NCBI RefSeq assembly: GCF_902833905.1
Contig: NZ_CADFGP010000004.1
Coordinates: forward strand, 1-64,000
Origin: Paraburkholderia tuberum STM678
Lineage (GTDB): Bacteria; Pseudomonadota; Gammaproteobacteria; Burkholderiales; Burkholderiaceae
Length of the DNA: 64,000 nt
Reading direction: 5' to 3'
The notes under the pieces were generated by a model. It did no database searches. It saw nothing but the letters and a program-made list of their open reading frames with translations, and was not told the DNA's origin. The position numbers were made by a program, and so were the translations under genes. Shown here one piece after another: positions 46,336-54,181 of the stretch; position 1 is the stretch's first letter; every line of letters begins with the position of its first letter.

Positions 46336-47550
46336 ATGAAAAAGAACCCACTCGCGCGAATTGCCTCACTCTGTTTCGCAGTCGCCGCCGGCACCGCACT
46401 GACGCTGGGCAGCGCGCAAGCGGCCGACGATGCTGTGAAGATCGGCTTCATCACGGACATGTCGGGGCTGTACGCGGATATCGACGGGCAGGGCGGTCTT
46501 GAAGCGATCCGGATGGCGGTCGCCGACTTCGGCGGCAAGGTGAACGGCAAGCCGATCACGGTGCTGTACGCGGATCACCAGAACAAGGCGGACATCGCGG
46601 CATCGCGCGCTCGTGAGTGGTTCGACCGCGACGGCGTGGACATGGTGATCGGCGGCACGAACTCGGCGACCGCGCTGTCGACTAACACCGTCGCGGGCGA
46701 GAAGCACAAGGTCTATATCAACGTTGGCGCCGGCGCCGATACGTTGACCAACGAGCAATGCACGCCGTACACGATCCACTACGCATACGACACGACCGCG
46801 CTCGCGAACGGCACGGGCTCGGCCGTGACGAAGCAGGGCGGCAAGACGTGGTACTTCCTGACGGCAGACTACGCATTCGGCAAGGCGCTCGAAAAAGCGA
46901 CCTCGGAGGTCGTGAAGGCGAACGGCGGCCAGGTGCTCGGCGAGGTGCGTCATCCGCTGTCGGCGTCGGACTTCTCGTCGTTCCTGCTGCAGGCGCAGGC
47001 GTCGAAGGCACAGATCCTCGGCCTCGCGAACGCGGGCGGCGACACGATCAACGCGATCAAGGCCGCGAAGGAATTCGGCATCACCAAGACGATGAAGCTC
47101 GCCGCGCTGCTGATGTTCATCAACGACGTGCACAGCCTCGGTCTCGAAACGACGCAAGGTCTCGTGTTGACCGACAGCTGGTACTGGAACAAGGACGCCG
47201 ACACGCGTAAGTGGTCGCAGCGCTACTTCGACAAGATGAAGAAGATGCCGTCGAGCCTGCAGGCTGCCGACTACTCGGCGACGATGAACTATCTGAAGGC
47301 GGTGCAGGCGGTGGGCTCGACCGACCCGGACAAGGTGATGGCGCAGTTGCACAAGACGAAGATCGACGACTTCTACGCGAAGGGCTACATCCGTCAGGAC
47401 GGCAGCATGATCCACGACATGTACCTGATGCAGGTGAAGACGCCGGCCGAATCGAAGGAGCCGTGGGATTACTACAAGATCACTGCGACGATTCCGGGCG
47501 ATCAGGCCTTCACGACCAAGGCGCAGACCCGCTGCGCGCTGTGGAAGTAA
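46336..47550 (+). CDS. ABC transporter periplasmic binding protein (LivK/Peripla_BP_6 type), system 1
   Basis: A 404-aa secreted solute-binding protein. The signal peptide ends SAQA before ADDAVKIGFITDMSGLYADIDG, the usual family opening. The ligand is unknown; it is divergent from the paralogues at 50156 and 51742. The leader contains AGGAGACATG (46325-46334), complementary over 10 nt to the small RNA at 111-173. It sits between the ATPase and permease genes of operon 1. Confidence 0.92.
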   Translation: MKKNPLARIASLCFAVAAGTALTLGSAQAADDAVKIGFITDMSGLYADIDGQGGLEAIRMAVADFGGKVNGKPITVLYADHQNKADIAASRAREWFDRDGVDMVIGGTNSATALSTNTVAGEKHKVYINVGAGADTLTNEQCTPYTIHYAYDTTALANGTGSAVTKQGGKTWYFLTADYAFGKALEKATSEVVKANGGQVLGEVRHPLSASDFSSFLLQAQASKAQILGLANAGGDTINAIKAAKEFGITKTMKLAALLMFINDVHSLGLETTQGLVLTDSWYWNKDADTRKWSQRYFDKMKKMPSSLQAADYSATMNYLKAVQAVGSTDPDKVMAQLHKTKIDDFYAKGYIRQDGSMIHDMYLMQVKTPAESKEPWDYYKITATIPGDQAFTTKAQTRCALWK

Positions 47551-47595
47551 GCGCGGGCGCAGTAAGCGGTCGAGGACCGCGCAGACCTGAGAGAA

Positions 47596-47626
47596 CCGCC
47601 GGCGCTGCAGGGGCACGCGCTGGCGG
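47596..47626 (+). promoter_or_regulatory. Intercistronic hairpin between binding-protein and permease genes, system 1
   Basis: CCGCCGGCGC (47596-47605) pairs with GCGCTGGCGG (47617-47626), ten pairs including one G-U. No T-run follows. It is likely a 3'-stabilising hairpin that keeps binding-protein mRNA more abundant than permease mRNA. Confidence 0.4.
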
Positions 47627-47740
47627 ATGACCGTTTCAGATGCCGTACGCCGATGGGCAGCGTCGCCGCTCGTCGCGTGCCGGCCGGATCGTGCGTCACC
47701 GATCTCACCTTGACGATGGCTTGAAGGGCTAAGGGCTTCA

Positions 47741-48625
47741 ATGGACATCTTTGGCGTTCCGCTACCGGCGATGCTGAGCCAGCTTCTGCTCGGGCTCGTG
47801 AACGGCTCGTTCTACGCGATTCTGAGCCTCGGGCTGGCGATTATTTTCGGCCTGCTCAACGTGATCAACTTCGCGCATGGCGCGCTGTTCATGCTCGGGG
47901 CGATGCTCGCGTGGATGGGGCTGTCGTATTTCAATCTGCCGTACTGGGTGATGCTCGTGCTCGCGCCGCTGATCGTCGGACTGGTCGGCATCGCGATCGA
48001 GCGCTCGATGCTGCGCTGGCTTTACAAGCTCGATCATCTGTATGGCCTGTTGCTGACGTTTGGCCTCACACTCGTGATCGAAGGCGTATTCCATTCGATC
48101 TACGGCTCGTCGGGCCAGCCGTACGATGTGCCGTCGGCGCTGTCGGGCGCGACCAATCTCGGCTTCATGTATCTGCCGAACTATCGCGCATGGGTGGTGG
48201 TCGCGTCGCTGGTCGTGTGCTTTGCGACCTGGTTCGTGATCGAGAAGACGCGGCTTGGCGCGTATCTGCGCGCGGGCACCGAAAACCCGAAGCTCGTCGA
48301 GGCGTTCGGCGTCAACGTGCCGCTGATGATCACGCTGACCTACGGCTTCGGCGTCGCGCTCGCGGCGTTTGCCGGCGTGCTCGCGGCGCCGGTGATTCAG
48401 GTCTCGCCCCTGATGGGCCAGTCGATGATCATCACCGTGTTCGCGGTGGTCGTGATCGGCGGCATGGGCTCGATCATGGGCTCGATTCTGACCGGCCTGA
48501 TGCTCGGCGTAGTCGAAGGACTCACGCGCGTGTTCTACCCCGAGGCGTCGGCGACCGTCGTCTTCGTGATCATGGCGCTCGTGTTGCTCGTGCGTCCGGC
48601 GGGTCTTTTCGGCAGGGAAAAATGA
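47741..48625 (+). CDS. ABC transporter permease (LivH-like), system 1
   Basis: A 294-aa membrane protein with about 8 hydrophobic segments. NGSFYAILSLGLAIIFGLLNVINFAHGALFMLGA (read as two adjacent motifs, SLGLAIIFGLLNVINF and AHGALFMLG) is the LivH hallmark. GGMGSIMGSILTGLMLGVVEGL is the coupling region. It overlaps the next permease by 4 bases (ATGA). Confidence 0.94.
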   Translation: MDIFGVPLPAMLSQLLLGLVNGSFYAILSLGLAIIFGLLNVINFAHGALFMLGAMLAWMGLSYFNLPYWVMLVLAPLIVGLVGIAIERSMLRWLYKLDHLYGLLLTFGLTLVIEGVFHSIYGSSGQPYDVPSALSGATNLGFMYLPNYRAWVVVASLVVCFATWFVIEKTRLGAYLRAGTENPKLVEAFGVNVPLMITLTYGFGVALAAFAGVLAAPVIQVSPLMGQSMIITVFAVVVIGGMGSIMGSILTGLMLGVVEGLTRVFYPEASATVVFVIMALVLLVRPAGLFGREK

Positions 48626-49596
48626 TGCAGAGAAAGGTGCTCTACGGTCTGCTGCTGATCGTGCTGCTCGCGGTGCCGGTGCTCGGCATCTATCCGCTCT
48701 TCGTGATGAAGGTGCTGTGCTTCGCGCTGTTCGCGGCCGCCTTCAATCTGCTGATCGGCTATACGGGCTTGCTGTCCTTTGGTCATGCGATGTTTCTCGC
48801 GTCGGCCGGTTACGTCACCGGCTATGCGATGCAGACGCTCGGCTTTTCGCCGGAGCTCGGCGTGCTGAGCGGCACCGCGGCGGCGACGCTGCTTGGGCTC
48901 GTCGTCGGCTTCTTCGCGATTCGCCGTCAGGGTATCTACTTCGCGATGGTGACGCTCGCGCTCGCGCAGATGGTCTACTTCGTGTTCCTGCAGGCGCCGT
49001 TCACGCACGGGGAAGACGGGCTGCAAGGCGTGCCGCGGGGCAAGCTGTTCGGCGTGCTCGATCTCTCTTCGGACCTCGCGCTATATTTCGTCGTGCTCGC
49101 GGTGATCGTCGCGGCTTTCCTGCTGATCGTGCGGATCGTGCATTCGCCGTTCGGGCAGGTGCTCGTCGCGATCAAGGAAAACGAGCCGCGCGCGGTGTCG
49201 CTCGGCTACGACACCGACCGTTTCAAGCTGCTCGCATTCATCCTGTCGGCCGGCATTGCGGGTCTCGCGGGTTCGCTGAAGGTGCTGGTGCAAGGCTTCG
49301 AAACGCTGAGCGATGCCTATTGGACGATGTCCGGCCTCGTGATCCTGATGACGCTGGTGGGCGGCATGGGCACGCTGTTCGGGCCGTTGCTCGGCGCCGC
49401 GTTGATCGTGTCGCTCGAAGACAGGCTCGGCGATATCGGCGCGGCACTCGCGTCGATGACCGGCATCGACTGGTTCCGCTCGCTCGGCGAATCGGTGACG
49501 ATCGTCACCGGGCTGATTTTCATCGCGTGTGTGCTGGCGTTCCGGCGCGGCATCGTCGGTGAGATCGTCGCGCGAGTGCGACCGTTGCGGGCTTGA
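48622..49596 (+). CDS. ABC transporter permease (LivM-like), system 1
   Basis: A 324-aa membrane protein with the LivM motifs NLLIGYTGLLSFGHAMFLASAGY, IRRQGIYFAMVTLALAQM and GGMGTLFGPLLGAALI. ATG 48622 overlaps the livH stop; the longer frame upstream is out of phase with real coding sequence. It is the last gene of operon 1. Confidence 0.94.
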   Translation: MMQRKVLYGLLLIVLLAVPVLGIYPLFVMKVLCFALFAAAFNLLIGYTGLLSFGHAMFLASAGYVTGYAMQTLGFSPELGVLSGTAAATLLGLVVGFFAIRRQGIYFAMVTLALAQMVYFVFLQAPFTHGEDGLQGVPRGKLFGVLDLSSDLALYFVVLAVIVAAFLLIVRIVHSPFGQVLVAIKENEPRAVSLGYDTDRFKLLAFILSAGIAGLAGSLKVLVQGFETLSDAYWTMSGLVILMTLVGGMGTLFGPLLGAALIVSLEDRLGDIGAALASMTGIDWFRSLGESVTIVTGLIFIACVLAFRRGIVGEIVARVRPLRA

Positions 49597-50098
49597 GATT
49601 GGCTGTTGGATCCCGCCCGCGTGGTCGCTCGCTTGATGCAGTGCGATACGAGATTGCTTCGACGTCCGATCTAATTGCGGCTCGTGCTGAAGGTCCGCTG
49701 GATCAAGGGCTCGGGCGAACCTGTGGCAAACCGTGTGATGAAATGCGTCCTCCGCGCCCCAATCCGGTGCCGCAGTGCACCACTAGGGTAATTGCTAGTT
49801 GTGACTGTTGGGGGTGGTCGTTTAATCTTCATGCAGTTCTGATGCACCACGAATTTGCAGGTGGAGAACGAGGAGACAAGTGAGGCACTCAGTGCCCAGA
49901 AGAAAGCGCTGTTGGATTGATATCCAACAGCGCTTTTTTATTTGTGTTTATCGAATTTTTTGACGCAATCTCCCGGCTATTTCACGCGCCATTTTTTACT
50001 CTCCGTTAGCCGCTGGGGTAAACATCACAAGCCTGCGAAACGCTTGCAGCACGGCGCTTGCGTCCGCTACACTCGCTTATTCACCGACCACTGGGTTG
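49597..50098. other. Gene-free region after operon 1
   Basis: About 500 bases with no credible gene; a 96-codon frame here lacks coding bias and a family. It carries a strong terminator at 49903-49939. A weak promoter-like pair upstream of it (TTGTGA, 17 bp, TTAATC, about 49799-49827) could produce a small RNA of roughly 100 nt. Confidence 0.4.
49903..49939 (+). terminator. Strong Rho-independent terminator
   Basis: Perfect 15-bp stem: 49903-49917 with 49922-49936, loop TGAT, T-run. It lies 306 bases after the livM stop, so it ends either a long 3' UTR or a separate small RNA. Confidence 0.9.
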
Positions 50099-50124
50099 GC
50101 AATTAAATCCGCGGATTTAATTGC
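50099..50124. promoter_or_regulatory. Perfect 26-bp palindrome, likely operator for LIV system 2
   Basis: Two mirror-image 13-base halves, each CGGATTTAATTGC or its complement, lie 32-57 bases before the ATG of the first gene of system 2. Length and AT content are typical of a dimeric repressor site. The same 14-base half CGGATTTAATTGCA recurs at 61827-61840, at the predicted start of the atp transcript. The binding protein is unknown. Confidence 0.6.
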
Positions 50125-50155
50125 AATTGAATAACGGGGTTAATAGAGGAGCAGG

Positions 50156-51322
50156 ATGAAGTCGGCATTGCGTTGGATCAGCGCGGCATTGGTCGCCACA
50201 GGGGTCTCGGCTGCCTGGAGCGGCCATGCGTTCGCGGACGTGAAAATCGGCGTCACCGTGTCGGCAACAGGACCGGCCGCATCGCTCGGCATTCCGGAAA
50301 AGAACACGATCGCGCTACTGCCGAAAGAAGTGGCGGGCCAGAAGATCGACTACATCGTCCTCGACGACGCAACCGATTCCACCCAGGCGGTCAAGAACGC
50401 CCGCAAGCTCACTAGCGAAGACCACGTCGATGCACTGATCGGCTCGACCGTCGTGCCGAACTCGCTCGCCATGATCGACGTCGCTGCCGAAACCTCGACG
50501 CCGATGATCTCTCTGGCCGCGGCCGCGGGCATCGTCGAGCCGATGGACGCGAAGCGTGGATGGGTCTTCAAAACGCCGCAAAACGACATTCTGATGGCCA
50601 CGGCGATCGCGCAGCACATGGCCAATCACGGCGTGAAGACGGTCGCGTTCATCGGCTTTTCCGACGCGTACGGCGAGAGCTGGTTCAAGGAATTCAGCAA
50701 AGCCGCTGACCTCGCGAAGATCAAGATCGTCGCGAACGAGCGCTTCGCGCGCAACGATGCATCGGTCACGGGCCAGGTGCTGAAGATGATGTCGCAGAAC
50801 CCGGACGCGGTGCTGATCGCCGGTGCGGGCACGCCGGCCGCGCTGCCGCAGAAAACGCTGAAGGAGCGCGGCTACAAGGGCAAGTACTATCAGACGCACG
50901 GCGTCGCGAACAACGACTTTCTGCGCGTGTGCGGCAAGGATTGCGAGGGCACGTGGCTGCCCGCTGGCCCACTGCTGGTCGCCGAGCAACTGCCCGAGGC
51001 GAATCCGGTGAAGAAAAGCGCGCTTGCGTACAAGCATGCGTATGAAACGGCATATGGCGCGGGGTCGGTGTCGACGTTCGGCGGTCACGCATGGGACGCG
51101 GGTCTGCTGCTGCAGCATGCGATCCCGCTCGCGTTGAAGAAGGGGCAGCCAGGCACGCCGGCATTCCGCGAGGCGCTGCGTGCCGCGCTCGAAGGCACGA
51201 AAGATCTGCCCGCGTCGCACGGCATCTTCAACATGAGCGGGAACGACCATGCCGGCCTCGATCAGCGGGCGCGCGTGATGGTGCAGATCGTCGACGGCAA
51301 GTGGAAGCTCGCCGGCGACTGA
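50156..51322 (+). CDS. ABC transporter periplasmic binding protein, system 2, copy A
   Basis: A 388-aa secreted solute-binding protein (signal peptide ending HAFA before DVKIGVTVSATGPAASLGIPEKN). It is closely related to the next gene along the whole length, for example IPEKNTIALLPKE and IGFSDAYGESW. AGAGGAGCAG precedes the ATG. A strong terminator follows, so copy A forms its own transcription unit ahead of the permease operon. Ligand unknown. Confidence 0.93.
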   Translation: MKSALRWISAALVATGVSAAWSGHAFADVKIGVTVSATGPAASLGIPEKNTIALLPKEVAGQKIDYIVLDDATDSTQAVKNARKLTSEDHVDALIGSTVVPNSLAMIDVAAETSTPMISLAAAAGIVEPMDAKRGWVFKTPQNDILMATAIAQHMANHGVKTVAFIGFSDAYGESWFKEFSKAADLAKIKIVANERFARNDASVTGQVLKMMSQNPDAVLIAGAGTPAALPQKTLKERGYKGKYYQTHGVANNDFLRVCGKDCEGTWLPAGPLLVAEQLPEANPVKKSALAYKHAYETAYGAGSVSTFGGHAWDAGLLLQHAIPLALKKGQPGTPAFREALRAALEGTKDLPASHGIFNMSGNDHAGLDQRARVMVQIVDGKWKLAGD

Positions 51323-51352
51323 GCGAAGGCTCTGCGCCACGGGACCTCATCG

Positions 51353-51384
51353 AAAAAGACGCGTGCGGTTGACGCGTCTTTTTT
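51353..51384 (+). terminator. Terminator after binding protein copy A
   Basis: AAAAAGACGCGT (51353-51364), 7-nt loop, ACGCGTCTTTTT (51372-51383), further T. Confidence 0.88.
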
Positions 51385-51741
51385 ATTATCCGGGCCAGGT
51401 GTCCGCATCGCGCAAAAGTGTGGTTTCGCTGCTTCAGGACAAACCCGCATTTGGCGCACGCTCTCTTGACCGTCGATCATGCAGAACGCAAACTACTAAC
51501 ATATTAGTGGTTTATGAAATGCCTGGTTGGAATAAAGCCGCGGCACAGAAACGCGGCGTATGACGCGAATGCGCGCTCGCGCGACGCGAGAGGAGCGGTA
51601 CCCAACGCAGCTCGGGAAGGTATGCGCGCCGAGCAGGGAAAACCATGCTTGGCACACCTGAACCCGCTCACTAGATTCAAACACCCGGCCCAGCAAGCCG
51701 GTTTACAGATAGGCGCTTTTCAAAGCGTTTGGAGACTCGCA
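51385..51741. other. Intergenic region between the duplicated binding-protein genes
   Basis: About 360 bases, no credible gene. It contains an imperfect dyad CTACTAA..TTAGTGG around 51494-51511 in an AT-rich patch, a plausible promoter/operator for copy B. The upstream extension of the copy B frame to 51514 is not conserved. Confidence 0.35.
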
Positions 51742-52902
51742 ATGAAAAAGACAAGGCATTGGGTACGCACCGGCATCGCGATGGCGCTGATGTGCGGCGC
51801 GGGGGCTGCATTCGCGCAGGTGAAGATCGGCGTCACGTTGTCGACGACGGGGCCGGCCGCGTCGCTCGGGATTCCTGAAAAGAACACGATCGCGTTGCTG
51901 CCGAAGGAGATCGGCGGCAAGAGCGTGCAGTACATCATCCTCGACGACGGGTCGGACACCAGCAAGGCCGTGCAGAACACGCGCAAGCTGATCGACGAAG
52001 ACCACGTCGACGCGATCATCGGCTCGACCGTCACGCCGAATTCGCTCGCGATGCTCGATCCGGCCGCTGAGGGCAAGACGCCGGTGATCTCGCTCGCGGC
52101 ATCGGCCGCGATCATTCAGCCGATGGATGCGAAGCGCGCATGGGCATTCAAACCGCCTCAGAACGACAGCCTGATGGCCGAAGCGATCGCCGATTACATG
52201 CAGCATCACGGCGTGAAGACGGTCGGCTTCATCGGATTCTCGGACGCATACGGCGACAGCTGGAACACGACGTTCGACGCCGCCGCGAAAGCGCACAACC
52301 TGAAGATCGTGTCGAACGAGCGCTTCAACCGCACCGATGCATCGGTGACGGGCCAGGTGCTGAAGACGATGGGCGCGAATCCCGACGCGGTGCTGATCGC
52401 GGGCTCGGGCACGCCGTCGGCGCTGCCGGCCAAGACGCTGAAGGAGCGTGGCTACAAGGGCAAGGTCTATCAGACTCACGGGGTCGCGAACAACGACTTC
52501 CTGCGTGTGTGCGGCAAGGATTGCGACGGCGAACTGCTGCCGGCCGGTCCGATTCTCGTCGTCGATCAATTGCCGGATTCGAACCCGGTGAAGAAGTCGG
52601 CGGAAGCCTATAAGAACGCCTATGAGAAGGCGTATGGCGTGGGTTCGGTCGCGACCTTCGGCGGCCACGCATGGGATGCCGGCCAGATGTTGCAGGCTGC
52701 GATTCCGGTCGCGCTGAAGACCGCCCAGCCGGGCACGCCGGAGTTCCGCGTGGCGCTGCGCAACGCGCTCGAAAACATCAAGGAGCTGCCGGTGTCGCAC
52801 GGCATCATGAACACCACCGCGAACGACCACAACGGCCTCGACCAGCGCGCACGCGTGATCGTGCAGATCGTCGACGGCAAGTGGAAGTTGCAGAACAACT
52901 AA
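51742..52902 (+). CDS. ABC transporter periplasmic binding protein, system 2, copy B
   Basis: A 386-aa paralogue of the preceding protein, with a signal peptide ending AAFA before QVKIGVTLSTTGPAASLGIPEKN. By eye roughly two thirds of positions match copy A. TTTGGAGAC precedes ATG 51742. The separate promoter regions and the divergence in the ligand domain (for example PAAEGKTPVISLAAS versus VAAETSTPMISLAAA) suggest different regulation or ligands sharing one permease. Confidence 0.93.
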   Translation: MKKTRHWVRTGIAMALMCGAGAAFAQVKIGVTLSTTGPAASLGIPEKNTIALLPKEIGGKSVQYIILDDGSDTSKAVQNTRKLIDEDHVDAIIGSTVTPNSLAMLDPAAEGKTPVISLAASAAIIQPMDAKRAWAFKPPQNDSLMAEAIADYMQHHGVKTVGFIGFSDAYGDSWNTTFDAAAKAHNLKIVSNERFNRTDASVTGQVLKTMGANPDAVLIAGSGTPSALPAKTLKERGYKGKVYQTHGVANNDFLRVCGKDCDGELLPAGPILVVDQLPDSNPVKKSAEAYKNAYEKAYGVGSVATFGGHAWDAGQMLQAAIPVALKTAQPGTPEFRVALRNALENIKELPVSHGIMNTTANDHNGLDQRARVIVQIVDGKWKLQNN

Positions 52903-52996
52903 GACTATTTACAAAAACAAGTAGCGGTACGCGCCTCTCGCGCAATCTGCGGTGCATGACGCCGCATTGCCATTGTGTTCGACGACAATGGCATCG

Positions 52997-53033
52997 ACCG
53001 CCGCGCCGCGTCCCGGCGCGGCGGTTGTCTTTT
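52997..53033 (+). terminator. Attenuator-like hairpin between binding protein B and the permease gene
   Basis: Perfect 12-bp GC stem (52997-53008 with 53014-53025), loop CGTCC, then TTGTCTTTTC. The interrupted T-tract suggests partial termination, favouring excess binding protein over permease. Confidence 0.6.
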
Positions 53034-53121
53034 CTGACATGCAGATCGATGGCCGGCTTCGCACCGCGCCGTCGCGACTGTTTCCCGGTTTTTCGATTTC
53101 GACGCTTCAGGACGAGGAAGT

Positions 53122-54177
53122 ATGGATCTATCAATTGCGGCGATCCTCGCGCAGGACGGCATCACGACCGGCGCGATCTACGCGCTGCTCGCGCTTGCGC
53201 TGGTGCTGGTGTTCTCCGTCACGCGGGTGATCTTCATCCCGCAAGGGGAGTTCGTTTCGTACGGTGCGTTGACGCTCGCCGCACTGCAAACGCAGAAGTT
53301 TCCGGTCACCTGCTGGCTGTTGATGGCGATGGGCGCGGCATGCTTCGTCGTCGAGACGGCGGCCGTCTTGCGGCATGCTGAGCGGCGTCGTCATGCGGCG
53401 CGCACGCTGCCCGTGCTGGCGGGGAAGTACCTGCTGTTTCCGATCGCGGTCTACGCGCTCACGCGCGGCATCTTCCTGCAGCCGCTGCCGATGATCGTGC
53501 AGATCGCGCTGACGCTGCTGATCGTGATTCCGATGGGTCCGTTCGTGTATCGCCTTGCCTACGAGCCGATCGCGGAGGCGACCACGCTGCTGCTGTTGAT
53601 CGTCGCGGTGGCCGTGCATTTCGTGATGGTCGGTCTCGGCCTCGTGATGTTCGGCGCCGAAGGCTCGCGCACCAACGCGTTTTCCGATGCGACGTTCAGC
53701 ATCGGCACGTTGTCGATCTCCGGACAGAGCCTGTGGGTGATCGGCACCGCGGCCGTGCTGATCGGCGCGCTGTATTTGTACTTCGATCGCTCGATTTCGG
53801 GCAAGGCGTTGCGCGCGACGTCGGTGAACCGGCTCGGCGCGCGGCTCGTCGGCATCGGCACCACGCAGGCGGGACGCCTCGCATTCACGCTTGCGGCGGG
53901 GCTCGGCGCACTGTGCGGCATCCTCGTCGCGCCGCTCACGACGATCTACTACGACTCGGGCTTCCTGATCGGTTTGAAGGGCTTCGTGGGCGCGATCATC
54001 GGCGGTCTGGTCAGCTATCCGCTGGCGGCGGCCGGCTCGATTCTCGTTGGTCTGCTGGAGTCGTATTCGTCGTTCTGGGCTAGTGCTTATAAGGAAGTGA
54101 TCGTTTTCACGTTAATCATCCCGGTGCTGCTGTGGCGCAGTCTTGCGAGCCCGCACGCCGAAGAGGAAGCGGAGTGA
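53122..54177 (+). CDS. ABC transporter permease (LivH-like), system 2, enlarged
   Basis: A 351-aa permease, about 60 residues longer than the usual LivH. ITTGAIYALLALALVLVFSVTRVIFIPQGEFVSYGA (motif read in parts: YALLALALVLVFSVT, then PQGEFVSYGA) is the family opening. The extra material is a basic cytoplasmic-looking loop, AVLRHAERRRHAART, plus hydrophobic segments around residues 70-140. GFVGAIIGGLVSYPLAAAGSILVGLLES is the coupling region. It is followed 4 bases later by the permease-ATPase fusion. Confidence 0.92.
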   Translation: MDLSIAAILAQDGITTGAIYALLALALVLVFSVTRVIFIPQGEFVSYGALTLAALQTQKFPVTCWLLMAMGAACFVVETAAVLRHAERRRHAARTLPVLAGKYLLFPIAVYALTRGIFLQPLPMIVQIALTLLIVIPMGPFVYRLAYEPIAEATTLLLLIVAVAVHFVMVGLGLVMFGAEGSRTNAFSDATFSIGTLSISGQSLWVIGTAAVLIGALYLYFDRSISGKALRATSVNRLGARLVGIGTTQAGRLAFTLAAGLGALCGILVAPLTTIYYDSGFLIGLKGFVGAIIGGLVSYPLAAAGSILVGLLESYSSFWASAYKEVIVFTLIIPVLLWRSLASPHAEEEAE

Positions 54178-54181
54178 CACG

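Noticed and set aside
49593..49883. 96-codon plus-strand frame after livM
   Set aside because: It overlaps the livM stop, lacks a ribosome-binding site and coding bias, and has no recognisable family.
49880..49963. Short GTG-initiated 27-codon frame after GAGGAGACAA
   Set aside because: It runs straight through the terminator stem and encodes a low-quality basic peptide; more likely part of an RNA leader or sRNA.
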